DNA from: Smittia aterrima
Lineage: Eukaryota; Arthropoda; Insecta; Diptera; Chironomidae
NCBI GenBank assembly: GCA_033063855.1
Contig: CP093830.1
Span: forward strand, 1,240,854-1,304,853
Reading direction: 5' to 3'
Length of the DNA stretch: 64,000 bases
Position 1 is the first letter of the stretch; each line of letters opens with the position of its first letter. Position numbers and translations under genes: made by a program. Below, piece after piece: positions 10,899-22,199 of the stretch. The notes beneath the pieces were generated by a model. The model did not search any database. It was given only the letters and a program-made list of their open reading frames with translations, and was not told the origin of the DNA.

Positions 10899-11680
10899 AT
10901 GATGTCTGATCTGAATGGAATGTCGTCAGATATTTCACCTCGAAAGGAGTCGAATTGCGTAAAATGCAGAAACCACGGTTTGAAGATCACACTGCGTGGT
11001 CACAAGCAATATTGCCCTTATGCTGCTTGCAGCTGTGATAAGTGTAGATTCACAAATGAGCAATGTCGACAAATGCGACTTCAAAACGCAATAAGACGGG
11101 CTGAAGTACAGTCTGGGACTCCAAGTCGTCGACAAAGAAATTCATCAGCTTCCGCTCCTACGATGGTTTCTCCCCAACAGCAAGTTGTTCAACAAGTTCA
11201 TATTCAACATCAGCAACCTACGCAAGAGATTCGAAATCAACAACAAATCATCGTGACAACGGTCGCCAGCAATCAAACTTCGGATCAGAAATATGGCGGA
11301 AACACTCAGGGTAATAGTTAAAAAGTTGCACTTGCCCGAACATTTTCTAATTCCATTTATCTTTCCGTTTGTAGATACAGAGGAAAAGAAGCATCTTTTC
11401 GATTGTAGCAGTGAGTTGTTAAAGAAGTTCAGATATCCTTGGGAAATGATGCCGATCATGTACGCGTTGTCTAAATATGCAAACGGAAATATCGAAGAAA
11501 TCTTGCAGAAAATTGAAGAAGGTAAGTTTGACAACTGGAAATGTGCAAAATTAGACATTTATTTAAATTTATTTTTCAGGTCAATTTGCTGTCAACGAAC
11601 AATTGAGACTTCAAACTTTAAATATGTACTTTGGATCCCAAAACACTAATACGGTTCCGGCTACTCGTGAATGTGGATAA
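10899..11680 (+). CDS. dsx: Compact doublesex-type DM-domain transcription factor
   Basis: Three coding exons (10899-11310, 11375-11521, 11580-11680) join in frame to 219 residues. Residues about 20-73 are a DM zinc module with all eight metal ligands (C-x2-C, H, H, C, C-x-C-x2-C in CVKCRNH ... GHKQYC ... CSCDKC). A Gln-rich linker follows. Residues about 143-219 match the Doublesex dimerisation (OD2/UBA-like) domain: LLKKFRYPWEMMPIMYAL, NIEEILQKIEEG. The last exon encodes QFAVNEQLRLQ ... TRECG, the female-type DSX ending. The last intron falls exactly after IEEG, where sex-specific splicing occurs in insect dsx. It is far shorter than typical dsx in both protein (Drosophila female form about 427 aa) and locus. 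The post-zinc helix is unusual (NEQCRQMRLQNAIRRA). The poly(A) signal is at 11943. Family is certain; it may be a paralogue rather than the canonical dsx. Confidence 0.88.
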
Positions 11681-14600
11681 ACCGCCTTTCTGTCTTCTTG
11701 ACGCTAAACGCGCAACATGAAATGTCATCTCACCAGTACAACTTAATATTAAACAGAGAACAAATCGAACGAAAATATTTTTGAAGCTGGAAAATTGAAT
11801 TATCCGAATTCATTAGCAAACAAGTGTCATAAGGACAAAAAGTCATCCACAACATAAATTTTAAGAGGGATTTTTTTCTCCAAATCAATGCGATCACAAC
11901 CATTAAACACAAGCGCCAAGTGATCTCAAAATTGTCTTATCAAATAAATTCTAAGTATAACATTCATTTCGCCATTTACCTTTCGTTTGAGAATTAAACT
12001 TGACATTTTTCGACTTTTATCGGAAGCTCATCAACTTTGTTAAACTTTGTACGAAAGAAATCACTTTGATTACTTCACAAAAATTGACATCATAAGTAGC
12101 TTTTGAATCAATCGACAACTTTATTTTTTTCTCATAAATTCTTCAAAGGAATTGAGTTCGCATTAAAATATTTGCAATGACGAAACAAGAAACTAAAAGG
12201 ATTGAAATTTTATTCAAACTCATTTACGTATTCAAATAGGTTTAGAAATGAAAAATCAAAAAGTCACTTTTGTAATAGTTTAAGTGCAAAAATATATGAA
12301 ACAGCAAAACTATTATTACGATTTTGATTGAGAATAAGTGACATAAATTTAAATCTTCGAAATAAAGAATATTGAAAGAAAAATCGATTTCGTTTCTGTC
12401 GTTTATCGTAAAGCTTTTGAGGTTTCGACAATGAAAAAAATCTACGAACTCATCGTTGATTGAATGAAAATGACTGCAATTTGGAAGCGTTGGCTTGGAA
12501 ACTTGGAGCTTCGAAGACAATTGGAAAGTTTTAATTACTTCACTATAATTCAAATTTGACGCAAATCTTATTTAATCTCTTCAGTATTTCTTCACTGAAG
12601 TGGCAGTACTCGAAAGCTTTTTATTAGCTTGAATAATTAATTTGTGCAACTGCGAGCTGCCAATAAAATATTTGAGTAAAAACTGAGAAAAAATTCCTCC
12701 AATAAGCGAATGCTGAAAATCACATTTCATATCAAAGGAAAACAACAACGCAATATTGTAGAGAAGCTAAAGTTCGTTTGACGAGAAGAGTAAATAAAAC
12801 AAAAATTTCGCATCTGCTTCTGTCAGGCACCCTGCTGATACAATACAATTAATCAATTTCCTACTCCACTCAGAAGTTCAGAGACAGAAATCATCCCCCA
12901 TATCTCTTCATTGCGTAATATCTTTAAGTGGAAAATGCAATGACTGAGGAAATTCTGCAAACAACAACAATGACAATATCAGAGCTTAAACATACATAAT
13001 AGATGCGAGCAACATGCGAAGACTGTCAAAGAAATGAAAGACGTCGCATTATTCATCACGAAAAGGAAAATTTTCCCAACACAATAAACGTCTCTCGAGT
13101 CAATTGCCAAGTGTTCTCAAGTCATGGTAAGAGCAATGTCACTTGGGTAGCCAAGAAAGTACCTGTTAAGTGGAAAAGTTTTTCCACATATGATTCAGAG
13201 TTAGATAGAGAGAGAGAGAGAAATCAACCCATGTTTGAAGTCAAAGCAAAACAGTTACCGAGAAGGTGACATTTGGTTTTGTGGGCTAGTGAAAGTTTAT
13301 GTTTACATTCTTGTCGACGTTTATAACTTATTTTGTCTTTTTGTTAAAAAGATTTAAGATTGTTCCTCCTCAAGTTGTAGCTGTTAAGCAATGGCGTTTT
13401 ACAACGCAATTGAATAAAGCAATTAAAATCATAACAACTTTTCTGCATAATTTAAAGGATTGTAATCTACTCTACTCGATGAAAAAGTAAAATTAGCCAG
13501 CAACGTGACTTCATGCTTTCACACGTTTTTACTGAGAGTTCCAAGTAATATTCAATGTAATCCTACTCTACGACATTGAATGGCCATCAAGTAATATAAA
13601 TAAAAGTTGGATGAAAAAGCTTTTTGGATCCCTTAAGGTCAATGCTCCAATGACAACAAAAGCATCTCGTGCGATATGCTAAATCATATGAATCTCAGAA
13701 ATTCAGGCTTAAATCACCCAAATGATTTCATCAATAAAATTGAGTAGGATTAGAATTCAATTGAGCGAAGAAAAGCGTGAACTCGCACAAAAAGTTCTAA
13801 TCGATTTTCCCGCCTCTCATAAGCTTGAGTTGTAATTTATGATTCGCTCTGGGAAAATATTCTAAGCAATGAACTTCGTACGAGAAAGTTTCAAGAAAAG
13901 GTTAATTGAATCTATAGAATTCAACAAATTTTCTGAGAAACTTGAATCAATTTTAAAACTCTTGAAATCAACTTCAAACACCATGAGTTAACTTTAAGTG
14001 ATTTTAATAAAGAGAAAATGGTAAATAAAGAGAAATTCAATTAAGAAATAAACTGTGAGAAACCCACAAATGTAAAACTAGAATCAACATTATGCAACCC
14101 TAAACATTAAAGCTCACAGCAGTGGTTGAAGGAGCACGTTCTGTAATCGATTTCCCTCGACTACAGGCTTCACCAAGCTTGTCACATTAGCAGACACTTT
14201 CAAAATGAATTTCTGTCTCATGGAATATTTAAATTCTTCTCGGAAAATCGCACATTTTCTGAATGGTCGGGGCGCGCTTTGATATCGTCCCCAAATGGCA
14301 TGGCAATAAAAGCTCCGCGTTCATTGAATCGAGTGAAATAACCAGAAGGAAAAACCACATGAATTTTATTTTGAAACAAATTTGTTGTGATTGTGAGTCA
14401 ACGAGCTAAACGGGGTTTATCATCGAAAGTCAAAGTCAAATATCCAAGGGAATTGGAAAGTCATAAAAGCTCGATAACAGAACCGCAAAGCTAAGTACGA
14501 GGAATTCCATTTCAGGAAGAAATCTATTCGATTTCAAAAGTTTATTCGACCTTTCATCCGACATAATGACAGCAAATATATTAACTTTATTGCCAGGCTG

Positions 14601-16869
14601 ATTGTGAAAACATTTTATCGATGCCTAGAGTTGCCTTTCACTTTTCACTAGAGCGCTTCATCAAAGCTAAAGTCCTGCTCATGACGCATTAAAAGAATGG
14701 AAAAATAAAGAAAGCAACTTTTCGAGTTCCTTTCAAAGCATTGATGGATCTTTGATTGCTATATTACAAGCGCCTGCGGCTGTACGGAACTCAATTTTTG
14801 CTTGTAATTTGGTCAGATGGATGAAAACTTCCTCAATCAAATCTCATGACATTAATTTCAAGGACGTAGTTTGTTTCTATGGGAATAAAAATGAGATTTC
14901 TCTGTTGACAGTGAAGCGTGAAGCATGAATGAAATTGATGTTTGCTATGAAGAAGCAAATTCTTCATCGTTTTCTAATAAAATTGAAGTCTTCAAGAAAG
15001 TTGTACGTATTGAAGCTTTCTATAAAGGAATGTCCTGTAAAAATAACGCAAAGAGCAATTTTGAAACTTGAGCTTTAAATTTCCTTAAAACATTAACAAT
15101 CACAATTTGAGATGCTCAAGTATCTATTTGGATGTGATAAAATTTATTTCGAAAAGAAAAACCTGAAAGCCTTCTCAAGGAGTTTGCTGTTCAATCATTT
15201 AATGGAATTTTCCGACGGTCGAGAGTTTACAAAGTTTCAAGATCTTCGAAAGCTTTTTCTTCTACTTTCCTTTCGTTACCGTGTTGTTTACATTTACAAA
15301 GAGATAACTCTACTGAGAAAAGAGACTTAAAGCTTCAAGTTACAGGTCTTGTTCCATTCCTTTGTATGTTAGAAACAAAGTTATTAAAATAAAAGTCGCT
15401 TTAAGTAAGCTGAGAATTGAGGAATGATTTGAAATGTTTCGGTGTTGACTAAATTCATTTCATCAAACAACAGTGTTTCATCTTTATTCAGGAACCTCAA
15501 GGTAAACAAAATTTTTCAAAATACTTCTAGAAACATTTTATAAGTTGGAAGTCAATAAAAAAGCAGACAGAACAATCCCAACATCATGAATGCCTCAAAC
15601 ACTACACCCTTCGTCGAAATTTAAAACGAAGATAAAAGAAAACTATTGAAAAGCATCGTTAGATGAACAACAAATGGTATCAAATGTTAAGCAATTGATT
15701 TCTCTCAATTTGAAACTCTATGAATAAAGATAACAGATAAAATTAATTTAAGCTTTCATCGTAAAACGATGAAGACCTGTTGAATTGAAAATTATTCTCG
15801 AAGAGTCGTTTAAATAATGTGAATTTAGATAAGATTAGATAAATCTACTTTCTCTGGATAGAAACAATAAAGATGAAATGAACAAGATTATCGAATTTAA
15901 TTTTCCAAAGAAAATTTTCGCTAAATCTTGAAGCAATTTCCCTCCCACGTTGAAATTTTCTTTTTTAAAGTGATTTAGTTACATGAAGTTTCACTTTGAT
16001 ATTGCTTAAGTTTTCGTCTGTTTTTGCCATTTATGCTCGCGGTGACAACTTTTTCTAACTTAATGTGGTAAAAATTTATTAAATTGCTCTCATGTGAAAG
16101 CTTTCAAATGGCAAAAGCATATCTCACATTTATTAAAGATATTTAAGGAAAAGTTTGTTAACCTTGAAAGAACTTTAAGACTAATTCTAGACTTTTCTCG
16201 TAACATCTGGTGAGAGCATTCTGTAACAGCAGATCTTGAAATCAACTTTACCGATTTAAGGGCTCACGTTGTTGAGCAACAGAATTTCCGAACAATCAAT
16301 TTCGATTTAATTAATGGATCATACATAATTATCTCATTACTGATTAATTTGGCTTCACATTAGTGTTTAATGAAATAAATTCAATTGACACACTCTGATG
16401 AACGATTTTATTATTTATTATAATTGTTTTGACCTTAATTGATTGGAAAACTTATATAAGAAACAGATAATAAATTTATCTGAATGAAAATGTTCTTCAA
16501 AGCATTCAATCGCGTTTAATATTATTTTCAAACGTTGTTTTCCACTCTCTAGTTCACAAAGATGAAAGAACATTAATTTCACTGCTTTCGAGTCGAGTTT
16601 CTCGACTCATCTTCGATTGATGAAGGTTAATGGTTGCTTTTAATAGTTTTGTGCTTGTAGAGGAGAAGAAGAAAGATAAAAAATAGAGCTTTCAACATTT
16701 TTGCTTCAGCATCTGCGGTAGGGATAGAAAAAAAATGATAATCAAACTTTAATGTATCCGGTAGAATCTGTGGCATTCATGAACTTACATTTCAAGCGGA
16801 AGAAAGAAAATGGCTGAAAGCACTCCGTGTTCAACAAGACAAAAGTTTCAGTCGCCTAATGAACTACTA
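11681..16869. other. Gene-poor region downstream of the dsx-type gene
   Basis: About 5.2 kb of AT-rich DNA with the 3' UTR of the dsx-type gene at its start. No protein family was recognised in any frame. A short (AG)n run is at 13207-13221. Nothing resembling the conserved start of a DSX male-specific exon was recognised by eye, although a fast-evolving one could be missed. Enhancers or long UTR sequence are possible. Confidence 0.4.
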
Positions 16870-17098
16870 TTACGAGTGTTTCTCCCAGTTGGTCATGTAA
16901 CCACCAGCTGTGCTGTTGGATGTTGAACCATCGCCGTGAGCCCGATCTCCATAATAGATATTCCCCAAAGGAAAATCTGCGGGCAAACTTTTTGTTTCAC
17001 CTGTGTTCCGTCTCGTAAACACGACTCTAAATATTTTACGACCTTTCTCATTAAGGCAATCTACGGAAACTTAGACGATAAGTACTTAACCGTCGAGG
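16870..17098. other. Ambiguous coding-like island (both strands open)
   Basis: On the minus strand a frame is open from about 17070 to a TAA at 16870-16872 (about 66 codons without an ATG). It begins near an acceptor-like TTTCCGTAG and ends in YMTNWEKHS with a Gly/Ser/Asn-rich stretch (GDGSTSNSTAGG), so it could be a terminal exon. On the plus strand a different frame runs into a perfect donor, GAG|GTAAGT, at 17098/17099. Base composition is richer in G+C than the surroundings. At most one reading is likely real. No family was recognised. Confidence 0.3.
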
Positions 17099-18307
17099 TA
17101 AGTGTAAATTTTCGCTTGACATCACGGAGCGTAATGAAGGGGAAACATTTTTCGCGATGAGATGAACCGCAAGACTTTTTATAAGGAAAAGCGTTCAGGA
17201 CAATTTTATGACTTAAACATAAAAGAACAGTACATGATGACAATATTTGTCGTAGCGCAAGCAACAGAACGATAAACAAGTTTTACTGTCGATAGATCTG
17301 AAATGAATTCGCGAAATGTCTGTAGGCTATATTTCTGAGGGTTATGACGTGTTTCGTTTACCAAACTGCTAACAGCAGATGCTCATCATTTGATATTTTC
17401 GTCGCCTTGCTATGTAAGTTCAAAATTTTTTGTCCATCACATTGAACGTGAAAATATGGGAAAAGTAAATATTTCACGCTTTATCGTTTGAAAACTTTCT
17501 GATATTTGTTACGACAATTTTTTGAGAGATGAAAATTTCACGTAAAATAAATATTTACAAGGTTTCATGCGATCAGCTACTGAGCAGTGTTTGCATTTGA
17601 CTGAGAAAACTCGTGGAAAAACTTTCACTGATAAGCTTACAGAGTAAAAAATATTTTCAAAATGAGAGCTGTTCAAAAAAGCTTCTGGTTCAAGAGAGGA
17701 CCAAAAAAAGAGAGAATGACAAAAGCTTAATCTTAAAAATTTGTTTTGTTAGGCAACAGTGAAATACATAAATTTTAAATTGAAAACAACAAAAAGCAGG
17801 TAGAGTGAAAACAAACAAACACCCTCAAGTGATAATCAGGAAAACTTTTTCAATTGAAAACATTTTCTTGGCTTGATGACAAGTCATGAAATTTGATGAG
17901 TTTTCTTTGAAAAGCTATGAAGCGTTCTAAGTTAATCACAATAAATCACGGTGGAAATGGATCGAAATAGATCTGTTGATAAAATCGAATCCTTTATTAA
18001 TTTTAAGATAAATAGACACAATAAATTTAATTTTGTTCTAACGACTCTTTATTTTACTTCAAAACAAGTTATGCTGAAGAACTTTAAAGATTCTAACAGA
18101 AATTTTCTATCATTTTCGAACTCGTTGTATCACAATACAAAACAGCAAGAAAACACGAATAGCATTTACATTTGATTAAGTTAAGATCATACGTAAAATA
18201 AGTTAACAAAATGAACTGACGATTTGCTAAGCGTAAATTAATCCGGTAATTTAATATTTGGCTTCAATCCATTGCCTCTGCTCAGAATGTGTTTAGCGTT
18301 GATCAAT
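17099..18307. other. Gene-poor region 3' of the SLC25A44-like gene
   Basis: About 1.2 kb including the presumptive 3' UTR of the carrier gene. No supported coding sequence or RNA gene was seen. Confidence 0.4.
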
Positions 18308-19364
18308 TCACCATCGAACGAGGTGTCTGTATTGCTCATGAACCGATATTCTTTTAATAGTCTCGTATCCTAAAATTATGCTGAACGAAAAGGCTGCGGA
18401 TTGTACAAGTCGAGCTGACAAGCCTTTAAAAAACATCCGGAACTTCTCTTCACTCCAAAGAGCTTGAGCTGCTCCACCAAATGAATCTAATCGTTGAACT
18501 TGTAAACGTGCGCGAATGATGTCAAGTGGATTTGTAATTATTGTCGTGGTGAAACCACCAAACGCTCCCGCAACACATTGTATAAATAAGTGAGACACGT
18601 TTGATGGAAGAACTTTGATTAGCTCATCTAAAATGCAAAAGTTGTCAATGAATTTTCAAACATCAATCTAAATGCAAGCTTACCTTGGTAAACATGGTAG
18701 AAACCCCACCACAAAGCTGAGTTAGGGACGTAAGCGAGAAGGCTCGCTGTGTAGCCTCGATAATATCCTGTGAGTCCATCTCTTCGGAAGATTTCGCGAG
18801 CAATTCTTATTGCTAACTCTGATTTCTTAACGTTGTTGTATTTGATCCCAAGTGGATTGATTTGTTGTCCATGAGCGTTCATACCCAAAACCATAATGTG
18901 TTGTGAAATGACATCGAACGGTACAATAATGGTTTGTCCTACTAAACTAGCGGCACCACCAGCCATTACGGCTTTAAATTTGTCTCCAGCACCTCTTTGT
19001 GTGAGAATATGACGAACGCCTTCGTATGTGCTAATATAGAAAACACCAGATACGATTTGGAATGAAGAAATCCAGAAACCGCGATAGAGTCCGCGAAACC
19101 CTTCTGCTTGATAAATTTTGCACCCACAATCGATCATTCCTTTATAAACATCATTCTTGAATTGAACTTGAAGTTGCGTCTTGATAACAGTTAATGGAAA
19201 AAGGCAGCATCGAACAGAAAAAGATGAAAGCATTGAGAGCGGGAAAAATTTCTAAAAAAGAAAGAAACATTTTTATAAATTTTGAAATTGATAACTCAAG
19301 TTGAACTTTTAACCTGTTTGTTCATCATTTCCCATTCGATAGTCTTTAAGAACGGTGGATCCAT
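18308..19364 (-). CDS. Mitochondrial carrier, SLC25A44-like
   Basis: Exons 19364-19314, 18684-19251 and 18308-18627 (minus strand) give 312 residues. The short first exon encodes MDPPFLKTIEWEMMNKQ, matching the TIEWE start of SLC25A44 proteins; an in-frame TAA lies four codons upstream. Three carrier repeats are visible with their PX[DST]xx[KRS] motifs: PLTVIK, PFDVIS and PLDIIR. Diagnostic matches are GLYRGF, VPFDVISQHIM, GYYRGYTASLLAYVPNSALWWGFYH and GLSAR. The family sits in the inner mitochondrial membrane; vertebrate SLC25A44 carries branched-chain amino acids. Substrate in this insect is inferred from family only. Length is normal. Confidence 0.9.
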
Positions 19365-20008
19365 CTTGTGTGATTACTTAGATGAACGTTTTGCAAGTTA
19401 CTTCTTCACGTGATGGGTCAATGCCATTCGGCAGTTGTTTTCCCGATGACAAAATGAATTTTCTTTTTCTACTTCTTGTTCTTACTTTTGTTTTGATTCT
19501 ACAAAGTTCGATGACTTTGAGGAATCGTAGCGACTTTAGATAAGTTTCTTAAAAGCACGTTTGACTAATGTAATGGAGCTAAGCTTATGCTCGACCTTCA
19601 AGAACTGATGTTGTTTACTTTTTATGAATTGTGATTGAATAATCAAAAAACTTCTTTGCCATTGAATCACTTGTCGATTTTATCGAAATTTCTATGATTC
19701 GTCATGAATTACAGTTGTTATAAATGTTATTCATTGTGTGGGATCTTTTCTTCCTGAAGGTTTGAAGCACTCGACTTGAAATTAAAAAATATTAGACCCC
19801 GCAATAGCTGCGTCCCCGCAAACCAAGATATTTGAAAAAGTCGTTTTTCTTCTCAAAGCTTCTTTTCAATGAAGAACTAATTTCGTCGTCGAGTACGCTT
19901 GAAGAAAAGTCTTGTAGCTTGAAAATACCATAAATTATATTAGCCACTACTTTAGAAAATTTTATTTGCCATAAAAATTAAAAGAAAGCTCTTAAACTTT
20001 TCAGAAGA
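19365..20008. other. Intergenic between SLC25A44-like gene and carboxylesterase
   Basis: 644 bp containing the presumptive carrier-gene promoter and the esterase 3' UTR. No distinct element or gene was seen. Confidence 0.4.
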
Positions 20009-22199
20009 TTACAGCTCATCGCGAAAACTCGAAATTGACCATTTCGGAGAATCTTTTCTTATTTTTTGCCAAAACTCGAATCTCTCGTTCATTAATCCTT
20101 TTTCCATCGACAAAAGAGTTTCAGAGTTTCCATTTTGGTTGCCGATGGCTAAATAGTCGAAAGGGAGCTGCCTCGCTGGAAGCCACAAGAGCTCTTTTGG
20201 CGTGGGATTTCTAAAAATTGAATGAACGTCGAATAAATAAACTAATAAAGAATCTTCTGTTGCCTTACGATGTTTCAGCGAAATTCACCCACAACTTGGT
20301 CATTAATCTTGTCAACTCTTTGTCTTGCGCCGACGGTATCGAACTGAAAAAAGTTGGAATTGTTTTGTGTTGGGGGAAGAGGTAAAGCAACTCGTCAGCA
20401 TGACAACTCCCGTAAAAGCTTTCACTTTCTCCACCAAAAATTTCACTGTAAGTTGCAGTTCCTTTGTGCGAGAACATGTACAAAAATGTTTGATCTCGAA
20501 GGTTATTCCTCAATCTGTACTCAAGATTCTCTAGAATTCCAATGAAAAATCCATCGCTCCAAAGCTGGAAAAGAAACTTTCGCATAAATCTTTCATACAG
20601 TCTTTTATGCATTCTCTCACGTTTGTAAGATTCTCTCGAGACGCTTCTGAAATGGGTTGGTTGCTGAAGTAGAACTCATTGATCTGTTCTGTAATTCGCT
20701 TTTGGTCTTCTTCATAGAGATGATCGTAGTAGAAGGATAGTGGCAAGACTCGTTCCCAATTGTTTACAAGGTCGTTCATCTTGTTTTTGTCCTTAAAGAA
20801 AGCTGAGAAGATTTTAATCGAATAACTGCAATGGTTGTCAGTTAGCAATGTTCACCTGCAGTTTTCAAAAGACCCTCTTCACTTGTGAGCCCGACTATCC
20901 AGGGAATGTCGAGGGAATGTTTGTTAAATCTAAAACTTGAAATGAAAGCTTCTTCTTCTGATTGATATGCATTCTCAACGACAGGAGGAAACGGAACGAC
21001 AGGGTCGGTGTCCCATTCCTTGAAAGATTACTCGTTTACATTGGAATGTAGAAAAACGAAAGGAACTCACGAAGAAATCGTACAGTGCTTGCGTGATTTT
21101 CTTTCCGTCGACTTTCCTCAGACATGCAACCATTTCTTTAAAGTTTGTATTTACGATTGGGCAATTCATCTTGTCGGCTAACCTAATCCCTCTCATCTTC
21201 GCCAATCCTGTTCGTGGCACATCAGACCTAAAACCAAAATGTTATTGAACTTTCTCTTAACGTTTCTGAACGCACCATATGTTCATTAACGTTCCTGATT
21301 GCGAAATAGCTTTGTCGAATAAGCCTTTTGACATAGGAGAGATCATATGATAGTTTACTGACGCACCACCTAAGAAGAAGCTAATGATGTCGAGAAGAAA
21401 AAGCAACGTCATCTAAACAAACAAACCTGCCGAGTTGCCGAAAATCGTGATTGAGCCTGAATTTCCCCCAAACTTGTCAATGTTCATCCGAACCCATTGT
21501 AACATCAAAGCTTGATCTTTAAGTCCGAAATTTCCCGGGCACTCTTTATCTTCCATTGAGAGAAACCCTAAAGGGCCCAATCTGTAGTTGCCAGTCTTTC
21601 ATTTGAATATGTTGAAAAAAAAAAAAGAATAAAAATTATTTCAAATGAATTCGTTCGTAGATTTCATGTATACCACAAGAACAATGTCATGCTCGAGGAA
21701 GTAGCTAGGTGAGTACAAAGAAATACCGCCCGATCCAGACATCCATCCGCCTCCATGAATGTAAACGATGACTGGCAGTTTATCAGTACGGTTTAGTCTC
21801 TGAAAGGCACATTTTATGTTTGATGAAGGGCTTTCATTATTGTTTAGGAAAATCAATTCGAACCTCAGGCGCATAAACATTCAAGTAAAGGCAGTCCTCC
21901 TGACCTTCAACTGTTTTCGAATGAGTAAATGGATTGACTTGCATACACATCGGCGGCTCATTTTGTGTTTTTAAAATTCCCATCCATGGTTTTACTTTCA
22001 ATGGTGCTTTAAATCGAAGACTTCCAACAGGCGGCTGAGCGTAAGGAATGCCCATAAATGTTCGAATGGTTTTTCCACTTTCACTGGTTAAGTAGCGCCC
22101 CTCGATTCTTCCATCCTCTACTCGAATCCTTAATTCACTTGACGTTCGAGCGAGGCAAAGCCCACAAATCTGAAGGAGTAGGAGGATAATTTTGAGCAT
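20009..22199 (-). CDS. Secretory carboxylesterase (type B) with RDEL tail
   Basis: Nine exons on the minus strand join in frame: 22199-21864, 21799-21674, 21595-21427, 21369-21276, 21227-21071, 21018-20856, 20802-20621, 20564-20269, 20210-20009; product 574 residues. The start was set at the ATG giving a clean signal peptide (MLKIILLLLQICGLCLA). Alpha/beta-hydrolase landmarks occur in order: GIPYAQPPVG, EDCLYLNVY, HGGGWMSGSG, TGNYRLGPLGF, nucleophile Ser209 in GNSAG, acid in TSEEGLL (about E342), and His464 in GSCHADEL. The triad is intact, so an active esterase is expected. Substrates could be xenobiotic esters, pheromone or juvenile hormone, and cannot be read. The C-terminus is FRDEL, a KDEL-type ER-retrieval signal. 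Introns of 55-60 bp were needed to resolve two apparent frame shifts near 20.6 and 20.85 kb. Confidence 0.88.

Noticed and set aside
11145..11558. 137-codon minus-strand frame across the dsx-type gene
   Set aside because: It spans both dsx introns and exons in antisense; the plus-strand domains are unmistakable.
14155..14400. Minus-strand open stretches with GC-rich codons (for example reading IAMPFGDDIKARPD)
   Set aside because: Open for only about 55 codons without clear splice sites or family match; this length is expected by chance.
20531..20860. Apparent frameshifts or premature stop in the carboxylesterase
   Set aside because: Two short introns (53 bp, 20855-20803; 56 bp, 20620-20565) restore the frame and give good family sequence, so it is not a pseudogene.
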